A DNA stretch of 64,000 bases, from contig NZ_QFFU01000004.1 of the NCBI RefSeq assembly GCF_003131185.1, forward strand, positions 186,001-250,000, in the 5' to 3' direction. The notes beneath the pieces were generated by a model, which was not told the DNA's origin, did not search any database, and worked only from the letters and a program-made list of their open reading frames with translations. Within the stretch, counting starts at the first letter, position 1; every line of letters begins with the position of its first letter. The DNA is from Pseudomonas ovata (GTDB lineage Bacteria > Pseudomonadota > Gammaproteobacteria > Pseudomonadales > Pseudomonadaceae). Below are positions 33,265 through 43,368 of this stretch, piece after piece. Position numbers and translations under genes: made by a program.

Positions 33265-34419
33265 TCAATAAGCGTGTTTGCTGGGGTCTTCGATGCCGGC
33301 CGTGTCGACCTTGCCCCACAGCACCTTGTAGACCCAGGTGGTGTAGGCCAGGATCAGCGGCAAAAAGATCGCGGTGCTGACCAGCATGATGAACAGGGTC
33401 ATGTGGCTGCTGGACGAGTCCCAGACGGTCAGGCTGAAACGCGCATCCACCGTCGACGGCAGGATGAACGGGAACATCGAGGCGCCCACCGAGACGATGA
33501 TGCCGGCGATGCCCAGGCCGCTGGCCAGGATCGTCAGGTTGTCGCGCCGGGCGCGCATCAGCACGAAGGCCAGCAACATGCCGATAAAGCCCAGGGCCGG
33601 TGCGATCAGGGTCCAGCCATGTTGGGCGTAGTTCTGGAACCAGACGCCCTCGCCCACCACGGCGGTCTTGAACAGCGGGTTCGACGGGCCGGTCGGGTTG
33701 ATCGTCGAGGTGATGCTGTAGCCGTCGATCCAGGTCCACAGCGCCAGCCCTGCCACCGCGTACAGCACCACCGTCAGCAGGGCGCTGATGCTGCCCACGG
33801 TGCGGGCACGAGCGGCGACAGCACCGTCGGTCTTGATCCGCAGCCAGGCCGCGCCATGGGTCACCAGCATGCTCACCGAGACCAGCCCGCAGAGCACGGC
33901 AAAAGGATTGAGCAGGCCAAAGAAGGTGCCGTCGTAGTGAATGTGCATGTCCGGGGTCAGGCGAAACGGCACGCCGACCAGCACGTTGCCCACCGCCACG
34001 CCGCTGATCAGCGCCGGCACGAAGCCACCGACGAACAGCGCCCAGTCCCAGGCGTTGCGCCAGGTTTTCGATTCGCGCTTGCTGCGGTACTTGAACGCCA
34101 CCGGACGCAGGATCAGCGCCACCAGGATGATGAACATCGCCAGGTAAAAGCCCGAGAACGACACCGCGTACAGCTGCGGCCAGGCGGCGAAGATCGCGCC
34201 GCCGCCCAGCACCAGCCACACCTGGTTGCCTTCCCAGGTCGGGCCCACGGCGTTGATGATCACCCGCCGCTCAAGGTCGGTCTTGCCGATGAAGGGCAAC
34301 AGCGCACCAGTGCCCAGGTCGAAGCCGTCCATCACGGCAAAGCCGATCAGCAAGGTGCCCAGCAGCACCCACCAGATGACACGCAAAGTGTCGTAGTTCA
34401 GCAACTCATGCAGGATCAT
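33265..34419 (-). CDS. cydB: Cytochrome bd-I ubiquinol oxidase subunit II
   Basis: The 384-aa integral membrane subunit pairs with CydA to form the quinol oxidase that reduces oxygen to water with high affinity. Conserved starts and motifs: MILHELLNYDTLRVIWW, GFDLGTGALLPF, GPTWEGNQVWLVLGGG. The ATG at 34419 follows GGAG. It starts four bases after the cydA stop, so the two are tightly coupled. Confidence 0.96.
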   Translation of the reverse strand: MILHELLNYDTLRVIWWVLLGTLLIGFAVMDGFDLGTGALLPFIGKTDLERRVIINAVGPTWEGNQVWLVLGGGAIFAAWPQLYAVSFSGFYLAMFIILVALILRPVAFKYRSKRESKTWRNAWDWALFVGGFVPALISGVAVGNVLVGVPFRLTPDMHIHYDGTFFGLLNPFAVLCGLVSVSMLVTHGAAWLRIKTDGAVAARARTVGSISALLTVVLYAVAGLALWTWIDGYSITSTINPTGPSNPLFKTAVVGEGVWFQNYAQHGWTLIAPALGFIGMLLAFVLMRARRDNLTILASGLGIAGIIVSVGASMFPFILPSTVDARFSLTVWDSSSSHMTLFIMLVSTAIFLPLILAYTTWVYKVLWGKVDTAGIEDPSKHAY

Positions 34420-34423
34420 GGTT

Positions 34424-36022
34424 TCACTCCGCAAGGACAGGGACAGGCTGACGGGCGGCCAGCGCGGCCGGGGTGGCGACGCTCGCCTGGGCCGGCTCCG
34501 GGTCCGGACCGTGCTGGATGGCCTTGATCATCAGCTTGAGCTCGATCACCAGCAGCACGCTGTAGATCGCCACGAAGCCGGCGATGGTCAGCAACAGGGT
34601 TTTCACCCCCAGGTTGGACACGGCCACGGCGGTGGGCAGCACGCCTTCGATGACCCAGGGTTGGCGGCCGTACTCGGCCACCAGCCAGCCGGCCTCGATG
34701 GCCACCCACGGCAGCGGAATGGCGCAGACCGCCAGCTTGAGCAGCCAGCGGTGCTGGTCCAGGCGATGGCGCGCCGACAGCCAGAAGAACGTGGCGGTCA
34801 GCACGATGAAGAACATGCCCAGTGCCACCATGACCCGGAACGACCAGAACAGCGGCGCCACTTGCGGCACGGTGTCCCAGGCCGCCTTGGCAATCTGCGC
34901 TTCGGTGGCCTGGCGCGGGTCGTCGACATAGCGCTTGAGCAGCAAGGCATAGCCCAGCTCGCTGCCGTTGGCTTCGAAGGCTTCTTTCAGGGCCGGCGCA
35001 ATGGTCGTGGTCGAGCCCTCGGCGCGGATGTTTTCCAGCGCGTCATAAGCCAGGATGCCACGACGAATGCGCGCCTCGGCGCTGACCACCAGTTCCTTGA
35101 TGCCCGGCATCTCGGTGTCCAGCGAGCGCGTGCCGATCAGGCCCATGACCCACGGAATGTGAATGGCGTAATGGGTTTCCCGCGCGGCCTGGTCAGGAAA
35201 GCCGATGGCGGTGAAGGCGGCCGGGGCCGGCTCGGTTTCCCACATCGCCTCGATGGCGGCCAGCTTCATCTTCTGGTGTTCGCTGGACAGGTAACCGCTC
35301 TCGTCACCCAGCACCACCACCGACAGCGAGGCCGCCAGGCCGAAGGAGGCGGCCACGGTCATCGAGCGCTTGGCCAGCTCGACATGCCGGCCCTTGAGCA
35401 GGTACAGCGCCGAGATGCCCAGCACGAAGATCGCGCCGCACACGTAGCCGGCCGACACGGTGTGCACGAACTTGGCCTGGCCGACCGGGTTGGTCAGCAC
35501 GGCGTAGAAATCGCTGACTTCCATGCGCATGGTCTGCGGGTTGAACGCCGCGCCCACCGGGTTCTGCATCCAGCCGTTGGCAATCAGGATCCACAGCGCC
35601 GACAGGTTGGTGCCCAGCGCCATCAGCCAGGTCACCAGCAAATGCTTGACCGGGCTGAGCTTGTCCCAGCCAAAGAAGAACAGGCCGATGAAGGTCGCCT
35701 CCAGGAAGAACGCCATCAGCCCTTCGATGGCCAGCGGCGCGCCGAAAATGTCACCCACGTAGTGGCTGTAGTAGCTCCAGTTCATGCCGAACTGAAACTC
35801 CATGACCAGCCCGGTGGACACCCCGATGGCGAAGTTGATGCCGAACAACACGCCCCAGAAGCGGGTCATCTGCCGCCAGATCGTGCGCCCGGTCATCACA
35901 TAGAGGGTTTCCATGATCGCCAGCAAAATCGACAGCCCCAGCGTCAGCGGCACGAATAAAAAGTGGTAGAGCGCCGTCAGCGCGAACTGCAATCGCGACA
36001 GACTGACTATGTCCAGGTCCAT
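34424..36022 (-). CDS. cydA: Cytochrome bd-I ubiquinol oxidase subunit I
   Basis: The subunit carries haems b558, b595 and d and the quinol site. The ATG at 36022 (MDLDIVSLSRLQFALTALYH) follows GGAGGTAAAT. Ligands are visible: H19 in TALYHF, the histidine of KFVHTVSAGY (about 186) and the methionine of FRVMVALG (about 393). GRQPW is conserved. The Q loop is of the long E. coli type (SRLDTEMPG-like through YVDDPRQAT), which separates it from the cyanide-insensitive CioA found in many pseudomonads. The 532-aa length fits. Confidence 0.96.
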   Translation of the reverse strand: MDLDIVSLSRLQFALTALYHFLFVPLTLGLSILLAIMETLYVMTGRTIWRQMTRFWGVLFGINFAIGVSTGLVMEFQFGMNWSYYSHYVGDIFGAPLAIEGLMAFFLEATFIGLFFFGWDKLSPVKHLLVTWLMALGTNLSALWILIANGWMQNPVGAAFNPQTMRMEVSDFYAVLTNPVGQAKFVHTVSAGYVCGAIFVLGISALYLLKGRHVELAKRSMTVAASFGLAASLSVVVLGDESGYLSSEHQKMKLAAIEAMWETEPAPAAFTAIGFPDQAARETHYAIHIPWVMGLIGTRSLDTEMPGIKELVVSAEARIRRGILAYDALENIRAEGSTTTIAPALKEAFEANGSELGYALLLKRYVDDPRQATEAQIAKAAWDTVPQVAPLFWSFRVMVALGMFFIVLTATFFWLSARHRLDQHRWLLKLAVCAIPLPWVAIEAGWLVAEYGRQPWVIEGVLPTAVAVSNLGVKTLLLTIAGFVAIYSVLLVIELKLMIKAIQHGPDPEPAQASVATPAALAARQPVPVLAE

Positions 36023-36071
36023 GCCATTTACCTCCAGAAGGGTTGTATTCAAGTCATCGAAAACAGGTGGA

Positions 36072-37772
36072 TCAGTCAGGCCGCAGGCCCGCCAGGGCCG
36101 CGTCATAACCGGCGCTGCCGCGTGGCCAGGCGGCGATCACACGCCCGCCGTGCAGCATCACCAGCCGGTCGGCCAGAGCCGCCTCGCGGCGCAAATGGGT
36201 GGCCAGCAACCAGGTTCGGCCCTGGCCCAGCCGGTCGAGCTGGCGCAGCACATCGGCTGCGGTGTCGGCATCGAGCCCTTCACTGGGCTCATCGAGCAGC
36301 CACACTGGCGCCTCGCGCAGCAGCAGGCGGGCCAGTGCCAGGCGCCGGGCCTGGCCACCGGACACGCCCAGGCCGCCTTCGCCCAGCCGGGTGTCGAGCC
36401 CGGCGGGCCAGGCGCGCAATGTGTCGGCCAGCCCGGCATGGGCCAGCGCTTGCCTGAGCTGGTCGTCGCCGGCGTGTGGACAGGCCAGCAGCAGGTTGTC
36501 GCGTACGCTGTCCTGGAACAGTTCGGTGCGCTGGGTCAGCCAGCCGTAAGGGCTGCCCATCTGCACGCGGCCGAGGCGGGCCGGCAATTCGCCAGTCAGC
36601 AGCGCCATCAGTGACGACTTGCCCGCGCCGCTGCTGCCCACCAAGGCCACCCGCTCGCCGGCCTTGAGCTGCAGGTCGATGCCGTGCAGGCAATCCTGTG
36701 CCGCGCCAGGGTGGCGAACGTGTACCTGCTGCACACGTACAGGTTGATCAGCGGCCAGCGGCTCAGCAGGCATGGGCGCTGGCAGGTCGGTAGCCAATAC
36801 CGGTCCGACCCTTTGCGCCGCCAGGGTGGTACGGCCCAGTTCCAGCGCGCCCCGGCGCAGGGCGGCCAGGGGTTCGGTCATGGTCAGGGCGACCAGCACC
36901 GCCAGCACCGCGACCGGCACTTCGATGACCCGGGTCGACACCAGCCAGCCGCTGACCAGCACGGTCAACGCCAGCAACACCGTGCTCAACAGGCCGAAGG
37001 CCACGGCGGCGCGGTTGTCCAGTGCATTGAGGCGGTCGTCGCAGCGGGCCAGGCGCGCATCGGTCTGGCGCAGGCGTTCGCATTGCGCCGGCAAGCGCCC
37101 GGCCATCAGCAATTCGGTCTGCCCCGCCACCAGGTCGGCGGCCTGGGCACGCAGGGTTTCAGTGGCCCGGGCCCGCGCCTGCGCCGGACGCAGCGCCCCC
37201 CGCCAGGTGCTGCGCAGCACGATCAGCGTGACCAGGCTCATCAACAGCAACACGGCAAGCCCCAGGCCGACATTGATCAGCCCCAGCGTCAGCGCTGCGG
37301 CCAGGGTCGCGGCGAATGCCGACAGCAGCGGCACCAGCACGCGCAGGTACAGGGAATCCAGTGCATCGATGTCGCCGGTCAGGCGAAACAGCAGCCGGGC
37401 CGGGCGCAAGGCCAGCTCGCGGGCGGCCTGCGGCTGTGCCCAGCCGATGAACAGCCGCACGCGCAACGCCGCCAGCACCGCCAGGGTCGCGTCGTGGGTG
37501 GCCAGGCGCTCGCCATAACGGGCGGCGGTACGGCCCAGGGTGAACAAGCGAATCCCGGCCGAGGGCATGAACACATCGAAGGCCAGCGCCGTGGCCGCAC
37601 TCAGGCCGGCAATCGCCGTGGCACTGATGAACCAGCCCGACAGTCCCAGCAGCGCCATGCCGAACAGCACGGTAAGCGCCGCCAGCCCGGCGCCTGCCAG
37701 CAACAACCGGCCGCGTGCCTGCCAGAACAAACGGGCGACCGGCAACAGTGCATCGAACGCACGGCGGCTCAT
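36072..37772 (-). CDS. cydC: ABC transporter CydC, cytochrome bd assembly
   Basis: CydDC is an inner-membrane heterodimeric ABC exporter of glutathione/cysteine needed for haem insertion into cytochrome bd. The 566-aa protein has an N-terminal six-helix domain, Walker A GSSGAGKSSL (about 375), signature VSGGQARRLALARLL and Walker B VWLLDEPSEGLD. Its ATG overlaps the cydD stop by four bases. It precedes cydA by 49 bp, forming one unit cydDCABX. Confidence 0.93.
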   Translation of the reverse strand: MSRRAFDALLPVARLFWQARGRLLLAGAGLAALTVLFGMALLGLSGWFISATAIAGLSAATALAFDVFMPSAGIRLFTLGRTAARYGERLATHDATLAVLAALRVRLFIGWAQPQAARELALRPARLLFRLTGDIDALDSLYLRVLVPLLSAFAATLAAALTLGLINVGLGLAVLLLMSLVTLIVLRSTWRGALRPAQARARATETLRAQAADLVAGQTELLMAGRLPAQCERLRQTDARLARCDDRLNALDNRAAVAFGLLSTVLLALTVLVSGWLVSTRVIEVPVAVLAVLVALTMTEPLAALRRGALELGRTTLAAQRVGPVLATDLPAPMPAEPLAADQPVRVQQVHVRHPGAAQDCLHGIDLQLKAGERVALVGSSGAGKSSLMALLTGELPARLGRVQMGSPYGWLTQRTELFQDSVRDNLLLACPHAGDDQLRQALAHAGLADTLRAWPAGLDTRLGEGGLGVSGGQARRLALARLLLREAPVWLLDEPSEGLDADTAADVLRQLDRLGQGRTWLLATHLRREAALADRLVMLHGGRVIAAWPRGSAGYDAALAGLRPD

Positions 37773-39469
37773 GACAGCACCTCATTCACGGCCTTGACCG
37801 GGCCAGCGACAGAGGCCTGACACAGTGCCTGCAGCGGCACCTGGCGCTGCATCGCGGCGGCCAGCACCGGGTCGTGGGTGGCGACGATCAGGGTGCGGCC
37901 GCGCGCCAGTTGCAGCAGGGCCTGGATCACCTCGAACGCGCTCTGCCGGTCCAGGTGGGCGGTGGGTTCGTCGGCCAGGATCAGCCGGACCGACGGGTCG
38001 GCCGCCACCCGCGCCAATGACAAGCGCACCGCCTCACCCCCCGACAAGCCCTGACCGCCCTCACCCAGCACCTGCCCGGCACGGGCCTGCTCGACCTGCG
38101 CCAGGCACGCCTGGGCCAGCGCGGCCTCGACCGCCGCACGGTCCACGCCCGGCCGTCCCAGCGCCACGTTGTCGTACACGGACCCGGCAAAGGTGTGCGG
38201 CTTCTGGCCGATCCAGCCTATGGCGCCCGGCGCCACATTCAGGTTCAGGTGGCCGGCCTGCAACGGCAACAGGCCAGCGATGGTCGCCAGCACGGTGGAT
38301 TTGCCACCGCCACTGGGGCCGGTGATCGCCAGGTGCTCGCCCTCGGCCACTTGCAACGACAACGACTCGAAGGCAGGCCGGGCGGCGCCCGCATGACGAA
38401 CGCTGACCCCCTGCATATGCACAACCAGACCCGGCGTCTGGGGATCGACCGGCGCGGCAGGCGGCAAGGCGGTGCCGCGCTCGCTCAGCGCCTCCAGCGC
38501 TTGCAAGGCGGTCACGCCCGAGGCGCGGTCGTGCCAGACCGCCGACAGGTCGCGCAACGGCTCGAAAAAGCTCGGCGCCAGCAGCAACACGAACAGGCCC
38601 TGACCCAGGCTCAGGGTCTGCCCCCAGGCACCGAACGGCAGATAACCCAGCAAGTGAAAGCCGATATACACCGCCACCAGCGCCACGCCCAGGGCCGAGA
38701 ACAATTCCAGCACTGCCGACGACAGAAAGGCGATGCGCAACACGCGCATCGTGCGCTGTCGCAGCGACAGCGACGAAGCCTGTAAGCGCTCGGCGGTGGC
38801 CTCGACGGCGGCGAAGGCCCGCAAGGTGCTCAAGCCGCGCAAGCGGTCGAGCAGAAAGGCATTCATGTTGCCGGTTTCAAGCCACTGCGCCTCGCTGGCG
38901 GCCTTGGCGCGCCAGCCCACCAGGGCCATGAACAGCGGAATCAGGGGCGCGGCCAGCAGCAGCACCAGCGCCGCCAGCCAACTGAACCAGGCCACCGCCA
39001 GCACAATCACGACAGGCAGGGTCATCAGCCGTTGCCGCACCGGCAGGTAGCGCACCAGATAAGGCAGCAGCGCCTCGGCTTGCTCGGCCAGCACACTGGC
39101 GGCCAGGCCCGACGGCGCACGCCGGGTGTCCAGCGGCGAGCGGTCGGCCAATGCGGTGACAGCGTGTGCACGCACGGTGCCGAGGTACTGGCGTGCGGTG
39201 CAATACAGCCAGCGCCCGCCCCAGGCGTCGCTCAAGGTGCGCAGCGCGCCCAGCCCCAGCAGCGCCAGCGCCGCCGGCCAGACCACCGCCATGCCGCGCC
39301 CGTCCAGCAGCCCTTGTACCGTCCACGCCAGCACACCGGCCTGCAGCAGCCAGAACAGCCCGGCCAGGGTTTGCAGGTGCGCGCCCCAGCGATTGGGCTG
39401 GTACGCCGGCAGGATCGCCCCCTCGTTCGAGGGCGCGGCAGAAAAACCGGAAGGGCTGGCAGTTTTCAC
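37769..39469 (-). CDS. cydD: ABC transporter CydD, cytochrome bd assembly
   Basis: Partner of CydC. The 566-aa protein has the membrane domain (about 40-320) and an ATPase domain with Walker A GPSGGGKSTV, Q loop IGWIGQKP, signature LSGGEAVRLSLARV and Walker B LILADEPTAHLD. First gene of the cyd operon. An Anr/Fnr-type box lies about 95 bp upstream, in line with induction at low oxygen. Confidence 0.93.
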   Translation of the reverse strand: MKTASPSGFSAAPSNEGAILPAYQPNRWGAHLQTLAGLFWLLQAGVLAWTVQGLLDGRGMAVVWPAALALLGLGALRTLSDAWGGRWLYCTARQYLGTVRAHAVTALADRSPLDTRRAPSGLAASVLAEQAEALLPYLVRYLPVRQRLMTLPVVIVLAVAWFSWLAALVLLLAAPLIPLFMALVGWRAKAASEAQWLETGNMNAFLLDRLRGLSTLRAFAAVEATAERLQASSLSLRQRTMRVLRIAFLSSAVLELFSALGVALVAVYIGFHLLGYLPFGAWGQTLSLGQGLFVLLLAPSFFEPLRDLSAVWHDRASGVTALQALEALSERGTALPPAAPVDPQTPGLVVHMQGVSVRHAGAARPAFESLSLQVAEGEHLAITGPSGGGKSTVLATIAGLLPLQAGHLNLNVAPGAIGWIGQKPHTFAGSVYDNVALGRPGVDRAAVEAALAQACLAQVEQARAGQVLGEGGQGLSGGEAVRLSLARVAADPSVRLILADEPTAHLDRQSAFEVIQALLQLARGRTLIVATHDPVLAAAMQRQVPLQALCQASVAGPVKAVNEVLS

Positions 39470-39561
39470 GGGGTGGCCACTGTTTGGCTGGTAGGGAGAG
39501 GCGGCGGCACACAGGCCGATCGCTCAGGCCGCCATGCTACGCACGTGGTTCTGGCCGGTTA

Positions 39562-39575
39562 CTGATCCAGGTCAA
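39562..39575 (-). promoter_or_regulatory. Anr/Fnr-type box upstream of cydD
   Basis: TTGACCTGGATCAG on the minus strand matches TTGAT-N4-ATCAA at eight of ten defined positions, about 99 bp before the cydD start codon. The site lies between the divergent cyd operon and the chemoreceptor gene. Confidence 0.6.
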
Positions 39576-39707
39576 TGGCGGATTGCCAGCCAGCATCGCA
39601 GACTGCGCTCTGTGGGCATGCTTCTGGCATCCCCCCCCATGACCGCTCGTGACCGCCGACCTTCAGCTTTCTGCACGCCGTGACGATAAGGCCTGAAAGG
39701 AAGGCGC

Positions 39708-41714
39708 ATGGCGCAAATGCGCCAGGCCCATGCACCAAAAGGCGACAGCCCCATGCTCAGAAATGCACCGTTACGTACCAAACTGTTGTTGATCCTGCTG
39801 CTGCCGCTGCTGGGGTTTCTGTGGCTGGCCACGCTGTTCATGGTCGATAACTACAAGACCCTGCGCGACATGAACAACACCGTCACGGCCAGCACCACCG
39901 CGCACCAGATCAGTCGCCTGATCACCACGCTGCAACGCGAGCGTGGCGCCAGTGGGGTCTTTCTGAGCAGCAAGGGCCGCTCGATGGGCGACCGCCTGAC
40001 GCGCCTGCGCCAGGACACCGATCAGGCGCTGGCCGCCACCCGTACGCTGGCCGATGGCGACAGCGTGCCGCTCGACAAGGCGCTCACGATGCTGCAAGCC
40101 CTGCCGGGCACCCGCCAGCAGGTCGATGCGCAGGCCATGACCAGCACCGACTCCGGCACCCGCTACACCGAAACCATCCAGGCCCTGGTCAGCTACACCC
40201 ACTCGCTGGAAGCCAATATCAACGAGCCGGCGATCATTCACGCACTGAGCGCGCTCAATCAGTTTATCGAAATGAAAGAGCGCGCCGGTCGCGAGCGGGT
40301 GATCCTGGGGCTGGTGTTCAGCCAGGACCACTTCGATGCCGCCCTGCTGTCACGCTTCAGCCGCAACCTGGGCGAGTTTGGCGCCTACGCGGAAAACTTC
40401 TGGCGCAAGTCCTCGGATGAGCAGTTGCGCCAGCTCGATGCGCGGATGCAGGACCCGAGTGCTGTAGAGGTGGCGCGCCTGCAACGCCTGGCCTTTGAAT
40501 TGCCGCTGGGCCAGGCCTTGGGGATAAAAGCCGAAACCTGGTTCGAAACCGCCACCCGGCGCATCGACCTGATGAGCGAAGTCGAAGAAGCACTGGGTAA
40601 CGAAGTGGGCGACCTGGCCGCCCAGGCGCGTGACCAGGCCAGCCGCGCCTTGTGGCTGACCCTGGCGGCCGTGCTGTTCGCCCTGGCGGCGGTGGTGGTG
40701 CTGTCGTACCTGATCATCCGCATGATCAACGTCGCCGTGGCCGACGTGAACAGCGTGTTGCTGAGCCTGGCGCAACGCGACCTGACCGCCCGCGCCACTT
40801 ATCAGAGCCGTGACGAGTTCGGGCAGATCTGCGACAACCTCAATCGCATGGCCTTGGAAATCACCGGTGTCGTCCAGGAAATCAGCAACGCCACCGCACA
40901 GGTGGCCACGGCGGCCGAAGAGTCCTCGGCGGTCACGGTGCAGACCAGCCAAAGCGTCGAGCAACAGCGCCAGAGTACCGAGCTGGTGGCCACGGCCATC
41001 ACCCAGATGAGCACTACTGTGCGCGATGTGGCCAGGAGCACCAACGACGCGGCGCAACTGTCGCAGCAGCTCAATCGCAACACCGCGCAAGGCAGCAGCG
41101 AAGTGCAGACCACCATCGAACTGATCCGGCAGTTGTCCAGCCAGGCACAGGACACCGCGCAGATCATCGATGAGCTCAAGCAGGAAAGCGATTCGATTTC
41201 CTCGGTGCTGGACGTGATTCGCGGCATCGCCGACCAGACCAACCTGCTGGCCCTGAACGCAGCCATCGAGGCCGCCCGGGCCGGCGATCACGGTCGCGGC
41301 TTTGCCGTGGTGGCCTCGGAGGTGCGCACGCTGGCGCAGAAGACCCAGGAATCGACGGGCAATATCCAGCAGATGATCGCCCGGCTCCAGGCCGGCTCCG
41401 ATCGCGCCACCGACTCGATGCAGGAGACCCTCGACAAGGCCCAGGCGGGCGCACGCAATATCGGCCGCACCGGCGACCTGCTGGCCGAAATCGCCGAGGC
41501 GGTGTCAGGCATCAGCGACCGCAACATCCAGATCGCCTCGGCGGCCGAAGAGCAAAGCGCGGTGGCCGACGACATCAGCCGCAACGTCAATGAGATTAAC
41601 GACCTGGTGATCCAGGTCAGCGCCGGCGCCCAGCAGACCGCCGTCACCAGCCAGGAACTGGCGCGCCTGGCCGAGTTCCAGCAAGAGCTGGTAGGCCGGT
41701 TCAAGGTCGGCTGA
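39708..41714 (+). CDS. Methyl-accepting chemotaxis protein with NIT domain
   Basis: An inner-membrane chemoreceptor. Order: membrane helix (about 22-45), periplasmic nitrate/nitrite-sensing NIT-like domain ([32 protein letters not shown]), second membrane helix (about 310-335), HAMP, and the signalling domain with the hairpin tip [20 protein letters not shown]. It probably signals nitrate-type anions to the flagellar motor, like McpN of P. aeruginosa. The ATG at 39708 follows AAGGAAGG; an ATG at 39753 would give a more usual N-terminus. Confidence 0.92.
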   Translation: MAQMRQAHAPKGDSPMLRNAPLRTKLLLILLLPLLGFLWLATLFMVDNYKTLRDMNNTVTASTTAHQISRLITTLQRERGASGVFLSSKGRSMGDRLTRLRQDTDQALAATRTLADGDSVPLDKALTMLQALPGTRQQVDAQAMTSTDSGTRYTETIQALVSYTHSLEANINEPAIIHALSALNQFIEMKERAGRERVILGLVFSQDHFDAALLSRFSRNLGEFGAYAENFWRKSSDEQLRQLDARMQDPSAVEVARLQRLAFELPLGQALGIKAETWFETATRRIDLMSEVEEALGNEVGDLAAQARDQASRALWLTLAAVLFALAAVVVLSYLIIRMINVAVADVNSVLLSLAQRDLTARATYQSRDEFGQICDNLNRMALEITGVVQEISNATAQVATAAEESSAVTVQTSQSVEQQRQSTELVATAITQMSTTVRDVARSTNDAAQLSQQLNRNTAQGSSEVQTTIELIRQLSSQAQDTAQIIDELKQESDSISSVLDVIRGIADQTNLLALNAAIEAARAGDHGRGFAVVASEVRTLAQKTQESTGNIQQMIARLQAGSDRATDSMQETLDKAQAGARNIGRTGDLLAEIAEAVSGISDRNIQIASAAEEQSAVADDISRNVNEINDLVIQVSAGAQQTAVTSQELARLAEFQQELVGRFKVG

Positions 41715-41736
41715 TCCGGCTGCAGGCGATCACCCG

Positions 41737-42217
41737 CCTTGGCGCGGTATCAGCGACACAGGATGGGCTCTAACAAAAAATAACTCATTGATTTTATTGA
41801 TTTTAAAGTCACCGCCTGTGGGAGGCGGCTTGCCGGCGATTGAGTGCGAAGCGCTCACGGAAATCTGCGAAACGCTGAAATTTTACGACTGCTAACGCAG
41901 CCGGTCGCGGGCAGAGCGCGCTCCTACCGATCGGTGTTTGATGCGCGACAGCGTGCCGCCTTGGCGCGGTATCAGCGACACAGGGTGGGCTCTCATAAAA
42001 ATAAGCTATTGATTTTATTGAGTTTAAAATTCACCGCTTGTGGGAGGCGGCTTGCCGGCGATTGAGTGCGAAGCGCTCACGGAAATCTGCGAAACGCTGA
42101 AATTTTACGACTGCTAACGCAGCCGGTCGCGGGCAGAGCGCGCTCCTACCGATCGGTGTTTGATGCGCGACAGCGTGCCGGCTTGGCGCGGTATCAGCGA
42201 CACAGGGTGGGCTCCTA
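41737..42217. repeat. 222-bp tandem repeat, about 2.2 copies
   Basis: Two full copies (from about 41739 and 41961) and a partial third from 42183 share a period of exactly 222 bp. Each full copy holds CTTGGCGCGGTATCAGCGAC, an AT-rich segment with ATTGATTTTATTGA, and one REP-like element with the CGGTCGCGGGCAGAGCGCGC arm. This explains the 590-bp gap before the DoxX gene; apparent reading frames inside are repeat artefacts. Confidence 0.92.
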
Positions 42218-42302
42218 CGTGCGGTGCCACAGCACATCCGCTCAATCATTGCTTATCTGTGCTTGCCATAGTCCGGCGTTCATTCCTCCATGAGCGCCTG
42301 CC

Positions 42303-42713
42303 ATGCTGACTCTCCAGCCCTTTCCCCGCTCCGTGGCCTTCGGCCTGTTGTTCATGCGTGTCAGTGCCGCGCTGCTGATGTTCAAGCTGCACGGCCTGCC
42401 CAAGCTGCTCAACTGGAGCCAGGAGCTGCAGCACATCGACGACCCGCTGGGCCTGGGTCCGCACGTCACGCTGCTGGCGGCGCTGTTCGCGCAGATCCTG
42501 TGTCCACTGCTGATCATCCTGGGCGTCGCCACGCGCCTGGCCTGCCTGCCGATCCTGTTTCTGCTGCTGGTCGCACTGCTGGTGGTGCACCCGGACTGGA
42601 GCCTGGAACAGGGCCAGTTCGGCTGGCTGTTCATCGTCTTGTTTGCCAGCATTGCCCTGACCGGCCCGGGCCCGTGGACAGTCAGACAGCCGGCGTCATG
42701 GCGCAGGCTTTGA
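42303..42713 (+). CDS. DoxX-family membrane protein
   Basis: The 136-aa protein has four membrane helices and fits DoxX: GLLFMRVSAALLMFKLHGLP, LGPHVTLLAALFAQILCPLL, FLLLVALLVVHPDWS. Family members are quinone-linked or redox-homeostasis membrane proteins of uncertain role. The ATG at 42303 is preceded by GAGCGCC, a weak ribosome-binding site. It stands alone. Confidence 0.85.
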   Translation: MLTLQPFPRSVAFGLLFMRVSAALLMFKLHGLPKLLNWSQELQHIDDPLGLGPHVTLLAALFAQILCPLLIILGVATRLACLPILFLLLVALLVVHPDWSLEQGQFGWLFIVLFASIALTGPGPWTVRQPASWRRL

Positions 42714-42798
42714 ATCCTTGATCAGGGGCGCTGTTCGACATGCGATCGCGCCGGCACCCTGATGGACACCGGCGCCTGCCAGCCCGTACAGCGGCCGC

Positions 42799-43236
42799 TT
42801 ACTTGGCCGGCTGCTGCAGGTAATCGGTGAGGAAATGCTGGGCATTGCCCTGGTTCGACAGGGCATCGTCGTAGGTCAGCGACAGGGCCTGCGATTCACC
42901 CGGCACGTACAGTTCGCCGTAGTTACCCTGGATGATCAGCGCCACGTACTTTTTGCCGTCCACGGTGGTGGAGTAGCGCGTGTCCTTGTTGGTCTTCGCC
43001 ACATCCATTTTCTGGATGCGCTTGTTCCAGTCATTATCAATGCCGTCGATCTCGACCAGCGCCTGATTGGCCGAGCGCTCGTCATAGCGCAGGGTCCAGA
43101 CCTTCACGCCCTGGGTGCCCGAGTAGGCCACGACGCGATCGCCCACCGGCGGACGCGGGGCTTCGGTTTCAGCCATCGCGCCGGTGGTCATGCACAAGCC
43201 CAGAATCAGCGCCGCCCAGTTCCTTGTTGCCAACAT
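42799..43236 (-). CDS. Periplasmic hypothetical protein
   Basis: The ATG at 43236 follows AAAGGACGAG and gives a signal peptide (MLATRNWAALILGLCMTTGAMA, cleavage after AMA), so the earlier in-frame start at 43359 is rejected. The mature protein of about 123 aa is hydrophilic with a beta-rich pattern (VWTLRYDERSANQALVEIDG, KKYVALIIQGNYGELYV). No family recognised. Possibly a small secreted stress protein. Confidence 0.8.
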   Translation of the reverse strand: MLATRNWAALILGLCMTTGAMAETEAPRPPVGDRVVAYSGTQGVKVWTLRYDERSANQALVEIDGIDNDWNKRIQKMDVAKTNKDTRYSTTVDGKKYVALIIQGNYGELYVPGESQALSLTYDDALSNQGNAQHFLTDYLQQPAK

Positions 43237-43368
43237 TGTCTCGTCCTTTCTTGGAGTGGATACACCCAGGTCACGGGGGTTGAGGTGATAGGACCGGATT
43301 GAGCGGGGAAAAATCCGTAAGGCAAGAAAGACAGTTGCTACTGTGATATCGGTCTGCAACGTCCGGCT

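Noticed and set aside
41844..42293. Two identical short frames with MRSAHGNLRNAEILRLLTQP
   Set aside because: They are translations of the REP-containing tandem repeat, not genes.
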